Shown here: piece after piece, positions 12,732 to 18,700 of the stretch | Layout of the letters: every line of letters begins with the position of its first letter | How positions within the stretch are numbered: the stretch's first letter is position 1 | Source of the DNA: a virus | Strand: one strand, 5' to 3' | Length of the DNA: 20,722 nucleotides | IMG/VR virus record: IMGVR_UViG_3300032278_000153 | Coordinates: 1 to 20,722 of that record | Position numbers and translations under genes: made by a program | The notes under the pieces: model-generated | Told to the model about the DNA's origin: nothing | The model's input: the letters and a program-made list of their open reading frames with translations, nothing else | Database searches by the model: none

Positions 12732-13103
12732 TTAGGTGACTGTTACGTTGCAGGCCGTCAACTCAAATGTATTACCTGCGACAATCGCCGCACTGGAAGC
12801 CAATGCCCCCGCCGCCAAAGGGTTACCGCCCGAAGCAGCGTCCCACAGGCTGATGTGCGTGTACGTTTCGGAGGTCGATACGCCCGTCCAAGTGACTGTT
12901 GCGGACAACGCTGCGACGCCGCCCGACGAAGCATTCCAGTTACCAGCCACACGGGTAGTGTTTCCGGCAGCACTACTAGCACCGTCCTCACCCGGATCGC
13001 CAATGTGCAACTTGATGTAGACCTGCGAAACCGTCGACCAAGCAGCAGTGCCCAACAGGTGATCTGCGATCTTGTTCTCTGCGTAGTTCGATGTAGACGG
13101 CAT
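12732..13103 (-). CDS. Phage tail/fibre-associated protein
   Basis: 123 aa with GGGGA ahead of ATG 13103. It begins MPSTSNYAENKIADHLLGTAAW, then VYIKLHIGDPGEDGASSAAGNTTRVAGNW, VTWTGVSTSETYTHISLWDAASGGNPLAAGALASSAAIVAGNTFEL. The pattern Y-x-E-N-K-x-x-D-H-x-L-G...V-Y-x-K-L-H-x-G-D-P-G-E-D-G...R-V...T-H-x-x-L-W-D is a familiar small structural protein found beside tail fibres in actinophages and cyanophages. No catalytic residues are evident. It likely assembles with the neighbouring fibre-like proteins. Confidence 0.7.
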   Translation of the reverse strand: MPSTSNYAENKIADHLLGTAAWSTVSQVYIKLHIGDPGEDGASSAAGNTTRVAGNWNASSGGVAALSATVTWTGVSTSETYTHISLWDAASGGNPLAAGALASSAAIVAGNTFELTACNVTVT

Positions 13104-13111
13104 GGTTTCCC

Positions 13112-14227
13112 CTAGGCCGCTGTGTAACGGATGACGACAGTGGCATCAGCCCCGGCAGTACCGGAACCGATCTGGTCAATGTCCACGGTAAGAACATCGC
13201 CAGCCGCCACAGCGGTCACATCCGGTGTAGCCGCCGAACCGTCTTGGTCCCCGGCAGCGACTGTTGGGCGGTTGCCCTGCGTGGTGAAGATCGTGGTGCC
13301 GCCCTTGTGAACATCAAAGATGGCGTTAGCGCCGACCGGTGCCGTGTTGCAGGTGGCGATCACATCAACAACGGTGACCGCCATCGGTACCTTCAAGCGC
13401 CCCTTCCCGGCGGCGGCGACCAGGTCACCGACCTTGGAGAAGGTGAACGCTGCTGTGGATGTGGTCAGCACCGCCGCACCACCGGAGGTGACAGCAGTGG
13501 AGTTCAGTGTCCCCGTACCGGCGTTGTAAGTGACCCCGGCGTCGGTCTTAGCGGCCAGGCTGCCGGTAGCGGACTCAAACAAAGCCACGTTGCATGTGGT
13601 GTCTGTGGTATCAGCGACGGTGACCGTGCTGCTGAGGGTAGCCGTGGCGGCATTACCAGAAGTGGCCTGGTTGCCTGCTGAGTTGACACCTGGGAGGGTG
13701 ATGTTTCCGGTGCCGTCGAACGACACCCCACCAATGTCCCGTGCTGTCGCTAGGGCTGTTGCTGTAGCGGCGTTGCCGGTGGCTGACCCGGCGGTGCCGG
13801 AGCAGTTACCAGTCACGTTCCCGGTCAGAGGACCAGCGAACCCGGTAGCCGTCAACACCCCCGTAGCAGCGTTGTAAGTAGCCCCGGCATCCGACTTCGG
13901 AGCCAGGTCACCAGTGGCCGACTCAAACAAAGCCACCGAACAGGTGGTATCGGTCGTGTCAGCGACCGTGATAGTCGTAGGTACAGAGGTGGGTACGGCA
14001 GCCCACTCAGTGTCGCCGTCGCCCTGCTTTACAAGAACCTGATTAGTTGAAGCCCCAGCAGCCGTCGTAGATCCAATACCAAGTTTCGTTTCCAGCGCAA
14101 TAAGCGCACCAGAATGATTGGTGTGAACAACATCATGTTCATAACCAGAATCGTCCATCTCCGTGGACGAACTGGGAGAAGGCTGTTGCGTGGAAGTGTC
14201 CAGCGCCGTCGGATAAGCGGTCGCCAT
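13112..14227 (-). CDS. Tail fibre protein with an internal duplication
   Basis: 371 aa. The N-terminus (AYPTALDTSTQQPSPSS...HDVVHTNHSGALIALETKLGIG) matches the virion-attachment part of many fibre proteins, where H-x-x-H and A-x-x-A-L-E-x-K-L-G lie close to the start. A roughly 40-residue unit occurs twice, at residues 86-125 and 201-241 (TVADTTDTTC-(S/N)-VALFESATG...DAG-(A/V)-TYNA). Low-complexity segments rich in Ala, Thr and Gly (GNAATATA, twice) separate them. The C-terminal 95 residues (GRLKVPMAVTVVDVIATCNTAPVGANAIFDVHKGGTTIF...LTVDIDQIG) are a beta-sandwich head of a type common in fibres. It starts one base after the upstream stop. Trimerisation and host contact are inferred. Confidence 0.78.
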   Translation of the reverse strand: MATAYPTALDTSTQQPSPSSSTEMDDSGYEHDVVHTNHSGALIALETKLGIGSTTAAGASTNQVLVKQGDGDTEWAAVPTSVPTTITVADTTDTTCSVALFESATGDLAPKSDAGATYNAATGVLTATGFAGPLTGNVTGNCSGTAGSATGNAATATALATARDIGGVSFDGTGNITLPGVNSAGNQATSGNAATATLSSTVTVADTTDTTCNVALFESATGSLAAKTDAGVTYNAGTGTLNSTAVTSGGAAVLTTSTAAFTFSKVGDLVAAAGKGRLKVPMAVTVVDVIATCNTAPVGANAIFDVHKGGTTIFTTQGNRPTVAAGDQDGSAATPDVTAVAAGDVLTVDIDQIGSGTAGADATVVIRYTAA

Positions 14228-14228
14228 G

Positions 14229-14747
14229 CTACGAAACCGTGATCGTTACCGTCAGCGTCCACTCTGAGCCCGAAGCCTTCGTGCCCAGAGAGGCCACCTT
14301 ACGGTTCAGGGCCGTGCCGGTGTCTTCCCCGCCAGTGCCGCTAGAAGCGCTGCGGATGCTCCATTCCTCCCAGGCAAAGTTGCCCTCAGCGGAACCCCAC
14401 ACCGACTTCCAAGTCATCGTCTGGGCAGTCCGGTCTGGGAACGTGGCCTCCATTGCCTGGTAATCCCTGGCGGAAGTACCCGCCTGGAGGCCGGTCTGCC
14501 CCGCAGCAGCCGCTGTAGTGCTGGTACCTACCCCGATATAACTACCCGTGCCATAAGCGGTAACAGAACCGATAGCACAGAGAAGATCCAGCAGATTCTG
14601 GATCCCCCCGTTCAGAAGAAGGTTGTCCTCAGTAGTGATCTTGTCGTCCGGGGGGAGCCCTTTAGCCCGGTCAGAAGCAACATTCCACTTCTCAACGGTG
14701 GCTACAACACCCCAGTCTTTGGTGTCGATGACATCAGGTGCGCTCAT
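14229..14747 (-). CDS. Virion structural protein of the fibre cluster
   Basis: 172 aa; GAGGA lies 4 bases before ATG 14747. N-terminal half: KDWGVVATVEKWNVASDRAKGLPPDDKITTEDNLLLNGGIQNLLDLLCAIG. C-terminal half: a beta-rich segment (YGTGSYIGVGTSTTAAAAGQTGLQAG...ATFPDRTAQTMTWKSVWGSAEGNFAWEEWSIRS...LNRKVASLGTKASGSEWTLTVTITV). The motif N-x-L-L-x-x-G-x-x-x-L-L-D-L-L followed by Y-I-G-V-G-x-x-x-T-A-A-x-x-x-Q-T-x-L resembles structural proteins found near fibres in other phages. The function is not otherwise known. It follows a 79-base gap that may hold a promoter. Confidence 0.6.
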   Translation of the reverse strand: MSAPDVIDTKDWGVVATVEKWNVASDRAKGLPPDDKITTEDNLLLNGGIQNLLDLLCAIGSVTAYGTGSYIGVGTSTTAAAAGQTGLQAGTSARDYQAMEATFPDRTAQTMTWKSVWGSAEGNFAWEEWSIRSASSGTGGEDTGTALNRKVASLGTKASGSEWTLTVTITVS

Positions 14748-14826
14748 AGATCCTCACTATACACCGGTCACGGGACGGCCACCAGATAGGTGACCGCCCC
14801 GCAAACGGGTTATTGGCTATGCCGGT
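14748..14826 (-). promoter_or_regulatory. 79-base intergenic region with inverted repeat and -10-like TATAGT
   Basis: CGGTCAC (14765-14771) and GTGACCG (14790-14796) can pair across 18 bases, and a small CCCG/CGGG hairpin lies closer to the upstream gene. TATAGT (14761-14756 on the - strand) lies just before the ribosome binding site of the next gene, with no good -35 at 16-18 bases. It may regulate the high-expression capsid versus fibre genes; there is no U-tract to support a terminator. Confidence 0.25.
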
Positions 14827-15255
14827 TTACGGTGCAGCCGATGTGGTGTTGGTCTGGTGATCGTGCGGCTCACGCAAGGTGAGTTTCACGTTCGCCGTGT
14901 GTCCACCCGAAGTGGTGATGTCATACGTCGCCTTCATAAACTGCTTGTAGACATCCATTCGGATGTAAAGGGTTGAACTGTCGTCGTCGTGAGCGATTGC
15001 AGGACAGGAACCGTACTCAACGGTGTTTGCACCCGCTGCGGTATCCGCACCCTCAAATCGGATCCCACCGGCAACGAACGAAGCGTTCGCACCGATAGCG
15101 CCCAATACAATCTCCATGACAACGGGCCCTGGCTTGTCGACCTGAACCCAACCGGTGTTGCCGTCCGCCGCAATAGCAGTATCTGCGAGGAGTACGCCAC
15201 CAGTTGCGTCCCGGACAAGTGTGCCTGGACCGACTGTGGTTGACGATTGCGCCAT
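14827..15255 (-). CDS. Putative capsid decoration / minor capsid protein
   Basis: 142 aa immediately after the major capsid gene, with AGGAGG 8 bases before ATG 15255. It is beta-rich (TLVRDATGGVLLADTAIAADGNTGWVQVDKPGPVVMEIVLGAIGANASFVAGGIRFEGAD, then STLYIRMDVYKQFMKATYDITTSGGHTANVKLTLREPHDH) with no long helices. Genes in this place often encode decoration or cement proteins that bind the mature shell. The family is not recognised by residue motif, so the role rests on gene order. Confidence 0.5.
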   Translation of the reverse strand: MAQSSTTVGPGTLVRDATGGVLLADTAIAADGNTGWVQVDKPGPVVMEIVLGAIGANASFVAGGIRFEGADTAAGANTVEYGSCPAIAHDDDSSTLYIRMDVYKQFMKATYDITTSGGHTANVKLTLREPHDHQTNTTSAAP

Positions 15256-15266
15256 GTCTCAGCCTC

Positions 15267-16205
15267 CTATGCTTCCGTGAGGCCGGTATGCCTCACAATG
15301 GATAGAGGGTTGTAAATGGCCAGGCCGGGGTAAACCTCAACCCGACCCAAGTGCCCAGGCGCTGCCTCAGTCTCACCAAAGTCATTTACGTCGAACGACC
15401 CGCCCAGGCCCAACAGGCCTGTCACGTTCTCGTCCTCGCCAAAGGCGATGTAGTAAATGCTTGAAGTGACGCTGCTTGATCCCTGTGTCTCATCGAACGC
15501 AAGGATCGCAGAACCTGTTGCATCATCTCCGATGATCCGAACGGGAATCCCGTTCCATTGCAGAATCTGGCGGCCAAACCGGTCATCCCCTACATCAAGC
15601 AGGGAGAAGTAACCAGATGTGTTGCGACCAAGGGTCGTCAACTTGCGCCGGATAAAGCGGTTCATCAGGATGACATCAGCACTGGACTGGCTACGCAAAA
15701 GATCGTGCGCCTCGTCCATCTTCGCCAATGTGAGGGGTCCGCCATTCGTTGCCTCAGCAATCGTCTGGCCCAAACCCTCAGTGATAAGGGAGTTGATTCC
15801 CTTGAAATCCTTGGCGGTGCCGGTGCCGTCGAAGAAATACTTGTCGTAAGTCCTGGACATGGCCTTTGCGAACTTGGCGTACTGCCTGGCTTTCGCAGAG
15901 ACTACGTTCCCACGGACTCTGACAAGGTAGTTATCGACAAATACCTCGCCACCAAGGATAGCCGTACCAAAGTACCGCTCCGTGTCTGTGCCGAATGACC
16001 TGGTGTAGGCCTCGTTCACATCACGGAAAGCGGGCGTTGGCAGACTGTTTTCGACCTGCACCTTGAGAGCGTTCCCAGCGATGGCGGTCTGCGGAAGCAT
16101 CTCAAGAATCGGAGATTCCTGGATCAGGGTCTCAACGACCCCACGCTTCAACTGATCGTCACCGTACTTGGCCGCCTCAAGGAGGGTCACGCTGCCGCTT
16201 GGCAT
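15267..16205 (-). CDS. Major capsid protein (HK97-fold)
   Basis: 312 aa, preceded by AGGAAGG at good distance from ATG 16205. The N-terminal arm (LLEAAKYGDDQLKRGVVETLIQESPILEMLPQTAIAGNALKVQVENSLPTPAFRDVNEAY) is the typical start of small HK97-type capsid proteins. It is followed by helices (NVVSAKARQYAKFAKAMSRTYDKYFFDG), LAKMDEAHDLLRSQSSADVILMNRFIRRKLTTL, a beta region with WNGIPVRIIGDD, and YIAFGEDENVTGLLGLGG near the end. Length and order fit the T=7 shell subunits of many phages. It follows a scaffold-like gene and precedes the decoration-like gene, as in most capsid operons. A link to any particular capsid subfamily cannot be made by eye. Confidence 0.85.
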   Translation of the reverse strand: MPSGSVTLLEAAKYGDDQLKRGVVETLIQESPILEMLPQTAIAGNALKVQVENSLPTPAFRDVNEAYTRSFGTDTERYFGTAILGGEVFVDNYLVRVRGNVVSAKARQYAKFAKAMSRTYDKYFFDGTGTAKDFKGINSLITEGLGQTIAEATNGGPLTLAKMDEAHDLLRSQSSADVILMNRFIRRKLTTLGRNTSGYFSLLDVGDDRFGRQILQWNGIPVRIIGDDATGSAILAFDETQGSSSVTSSIYYIAFGEDENVTGLLGLGGSFDVNDFGETEAAPGHLGRVEVYPGLAIYNPLSIVRHTGLTEA

Positions 16206-16249
16206 ATCGCTGGCCTTCCTGTGGTTAGTGGGTGATTAGATGGGACCCT

Positions 16250-16738
16250 CTAACGACGGCGCTTACTGGGCTTATTCTCCAGCGCCCACTCAATGGCCTG
16301 AACACCGGTCAGTTTCTCCGGGTTGATAGCCGGAGTTGGCTGGCCGGACATTGCGCCCACCTGGCGAGCCCTGTCAAATGCCTCAGCATCGGTATGAGAA
16401 CCAGAATCAGGTGCCGGGCCAAGGAACTCCTCAACCTGGCGATCCAACTCATCGCCCTCAAAACCCCGCCTTGCTAGCAGGTCCCTGGCCAACTCCTCTT
16501 GCTGACCACGACGATCCTCATGGATCTCCCTGGCCCGCTCCTCAAGTTGGCCTATGTCGACGCCGTCCAGATCCGTGGGCTTCACAAGCGACAAACCGTG
16601 CTGCTGAATAACCTCTTGGGCTTTCAGGCCGGTAAGTTCGCCTCTAAGCGATTTGTTCTGTTCTAGCGTTTCCTCCAACTTCTGTCGGAGGGTGCCTCCC
16701 GACATCTCAGAAATATCTTCATCAGTGTCGTATGGCAT
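16250..16738 (-). CDS. Capsid scaffolding protein
   Basis: 162 aa, AGGAG 6 bases before ATG 16738. Highly charged and helical: EDISEMSGGTLRQKLEETLEQNKSLRGELTGLKAQEVIQQHG, then LEERAREIHEDRRGQQEELARDLLARRGFEGDELDRQVEEFLGP, and a basic end (NPEKLTGVQAIEWALENKPSKRRR). A coiled-coil rod with a basic C-terminus that can touch the capsid subunit is the usual shape of scaffolds. It lies 44 bases before the major capsid gene. A promoter-like sequence and a hairpin lie upstream of it, suggesting its own transcript. Confidence 0.75.
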   Translation of the reverse strand: MPYDTDEDISEMSGGTLRQKLEETLEQNKSLRGELTGLKAQEVIQQHGLSLVKPTDLDGVDIGQLEERAREIHEDRRGQQEELARDLLARRGFEGDELDRQVEEFLGPAPDSGSHTDAEAFDRARQVGAMSGQPTPAINPEKLTGVQAIEWALENKPSKRRR

Positions 16739-16760
16739 ATGTCGCTCCTGGTCTCGTACG

Positions 16761-16787
16761 CTTCTGGACCCCAGGGGTACCCAGAAG
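16761..16787 (-). promoter_or_regulatory. Long hairpin in the scaffold-gene leader
   Basis: CTTCTGG pairs with CCAGAAG (7 bp), and inside them ACCCC pairs with GGGGT, with a 2-base bulge (AC) and a very small loop, so the innermost pairs probably open. It sits between the candidate promoter and the AGGAG of the scaffold gene. No U-tract follows on the - strand, so it is more likely a 5' leader structure or a processing/stability element than a terminator. Confidence 0.5.
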
Positions 16788-16796
16788 GATTGGTAT

Positions 16797-16826
16797 ATCT
16801 AAGTATAACTGACACGGCGCTGTCAA
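16797..16826 (-). promoter_or_regulatory. Candidate promoter for scaffold and capsid genes
   Basis: On the - strand, TTGACA (16826-16821) is followed after 18 bases by TTAGAT (16802-16797) inside an AT-rich stretch (TATACTTAGATATACC) that stands out from the GC-rich surroundings. The other possible -10, TATACT, is only 13 bases away, which is too short for a sigma-70-type promoter. The -35 is part of palindrome copy 9, so a bound regulator could block it. Confidence 0.38.
16809..16826. repeat. Dispersed palindrome, copy 9
   Basis: CTGACA-N6-TGTCAA, one mismatch, centre CGGCGC. It covers the stop codon of the 625-aa gene and, read on the - strand, begins with TTGACA, so it may overlap a promoter for the scaffold gene. 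Confidence 0.75.
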
Positions 16827-18700
16827 TAGCGGACGCCGGTCGCTCCTCGTCCTGGTTGCGCCAGACGGGCCCCACGGGAAGTAGTAGCAAACCCCCCGGG
16901 GGTACGGGCCCGTGCCAACTCGCCTTGACGGGCCCGTGTCAAAAGATCAGTTTCAGGGGCTTGGCTCAAGAACACTGCGTTCTCAAACTCCTCCTGGCCG
17001 AACGTGGCAGCGCCCTCCCCTTGGACGTTCGTCCTGCGAATCATGGATTCGATCATCGAACCCTGGTTCACGAAAGACCCGTAGCCCTTCAAGGCCTTAG
17101 CCCGGTCGATACCGGCCTGCCTGAACTCCCCCACACGCTCCATAGACGGGACCACCAGCCCCTGCTCCGCTGCGGCACCGCCGACAAGAGCAAACTGGAA
17201 CGCTTCTATCAGTTCGTCCAACTCCAACAATGAGTCACCGTCCGGGTCCCCCAAATACAAGGCCTCCACCAGGCCCTGGGCCTGCTCCGTGGAAAGAGCG
17301 TTGATCCTAGCCAGCGCACCCTCCGGCAAAGCCCCCTGCGCTTGCAGGGTGTTCAGGGTCTCAGCAGTGGCCTCCAAGGCGGCGTCCGTGGCGTTAGCCA
17401 CCCAGGTGGAGTAGTCAAACTCTGCGTCCAACAGGTTCTGGTTGTATTGCCCAATCAGCGTCCTTGACGCTTCCGGGTCAACCACGGCCTGGTACAGGTC
17501 GTCTATGGAAACGTCCATGTTGGCGTAAGTCTTGAACGTCGCCCTCACATGGGCGGAGTTGTTTACCAGATCCCTGTAAGTATCCAGCCTGCTTTGGAGT
17601 TCGGTTGTTGAGATGCCTCGCTCCATGAGCGTTGCATAATCCACCGGGTTCTCCGTGGCGCTGTTGAAGATTTCCTTGCCGCCGATAGAGCCAGCGTCAA
17701 TCAGCACATTGCGATACTCCCTGACCTGGTCGACATACGACTGTTCATCGGTGAACCTCATACGTCCCTGCTCGTCGGTGATGCCAGGGAATGTGGCCAG
17801 GTACTGCGGGGTGTCCCGGACCTGTGCGATCAGAACGTCCGTGTCTATGCCCTCCGTGACGGCCTCTGTGATCATTGCGCCCAGGTTCAGGTCCTTAGCC
17901 CACGGGAAATGCTTCAGCGCCCATTCCTGAGCGGTACCGGTTTCAGCGAAGAAGTCAACTGCGGTTGAGTCCTCCTGAAGGATGACCTCCAACTCGTCGT
18001 CCACCAGCGTCTGCTCGTTCCCGCCAGTCACCGCCGGTATGAAGGGCACTCCGTTCGGGTACTGGTCAGGGTCCAACCCCATGTCCCTCATAGCCTGATT
18101 CTGGACACCCTTCACCGAACCGACTTCCATGCCGTCGGCCCCGCCGACGACCTTTCTTTCCCAGTTCTCTATCCGCTGCCCGTGCCTCACAAATGGGCTG
18201 CCTGTCGTAGGATCTTTCCCCATAGCGCCCGGTTCGTCGCTCCAAACCTCGTAGTTCGTCATACCCGTCGTCTGATCCATGAACGCACCAGACGCCTTTT
18301 CGCCCCACCAAGAGTGGGTAGGATCAGCCGCAGCAGCAGGCGGGATCTCAGACCCGTAGTTCCGATACGGGGAAGTACCCCCCGAAAGTCCCTGCACTGG
18401 TTCGCCCGGCGTCAAATACCCCAGGTCCATGCCCCGTTGGGAGGCCCCGCCGTGCATGCCGACGACACCGGTCCAGTCCTCCACCCAGCCACCAGTGGCC
18501 GGGTCCCGGAACCCCGGAACGCCACCAGGGCCGGAGCCGCTGTTAGCGCCCCGGTACTCCGCCGAATACTCAAAGATCGCCCCAGTGGCATTACTGGTGT
18601 TGATCGGATTCAGAGTGCTGTTCGGATCAGGATGGATCTGCCCCGCATAGATCGCAGCGAACGTCACCGTCTTCCCGTCCTCATTCACCCACTCAGCCAT
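16823..18700 (-). CDS. Large internal virion protein (probable ejection protein)
   Basis: 625 aa. GAGGAGG precedes ATG 18700, which overlaps the upstream stop as TAATG. The first about 200 residues are Gly-, Asn- and Pro-rich (GANSGSGPGGVPGFRDPATGGWVEDWTGVVG; NYGSEIPPAAAADPTHSWWG). The middle and end are helical, with repeated ALE/LAR-type segments (AALEATAETLNTLQAQG, LARINALSTEQAQGLVEALYLGDPDGDSLLELDELIEAFQFALVGG) and an EF-hand-like DPDGDSLLELDE stretch. The C-terminus has a small tandem repeat (LTRARQGE then LARARTPG). A low-complexity start with a long helical body, next to a lysozyme-bearing gene and upstream of the scaffold, fits an ejected core protein. It shows no terminase or portal motif. 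Confidence 0.5.
   Translation of the reverse strand: MAEWVNEDGKTVTFAAIYAGQIHPDPNSTLNPINTSNATGAIFEYSAEYRGANSGSGPGGVPGFRDPATGGWVEDWTGVVGMHGGASQRGMDLGYLTPGEPVQGLSGGTSPYRNYGSEIPPAAAADPTHSWWGEKASGAFMDQTTGMTNYEVWSDEPGAMGKDPTTGSPFVRHGQRIENWERKVVGGADGMEVGSVKGVQNQAMRDMGLDPDQYPNGVPFIPAVTGGNEQTLVDDELEVILQEDSTAVDFFAETGTAQEWALKHFPWAKDLNLGAMITEAVTEGIDTDVLIAQVRDTPQYLATFPGITDEQGRMRFTDEQSYVDQVREYRNVLIDAGSIGGKEIFNSATENPVDYATLMERGISTTELQSRLDTYRDLVNNSAHVRATFKTYANMDVSIDDLYQAVVDPEASRTLIGQYNQNLLDAEFDYSTWVANATDAALEATAETLNTLQAQGALPEGALARINALSTEQAQGLVEALYLGDPDGDSLLELDELIEAFQFALVGGAAAEQGLVVPSMERVGEFRQAGIDRAKALKGYGSFVNQGSMIESMIRRTNVQGEGAATFGQEEFENAVFLSQAPETDLLTRARQGELARARTPGGFATTSRGARLAQPGRGATGVRY
16925..16942. repeat. 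Dispersed palindrome, copy 10
   Basis: TTGACG-N6-TGTCAA, one mismatch, centre GGCCCG, in the 3' end of the 625-aa gene, where the - strand encodes LTRARQ. A degenerate second version (GGTACG-N6-TGCCAA) lies 24 bases away at 16901-16918 as part of an in-frame tandem repeat. Confidence 0.65.
17464..17481. repeat. Dispersed palindrome, weak copy
   Basis: TTGACG-N6-GGTCAA, two mismatches, centre CTTCCG, inside the 625-aa gene. A match this weak can arise by chance. Confidence 0.35.
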
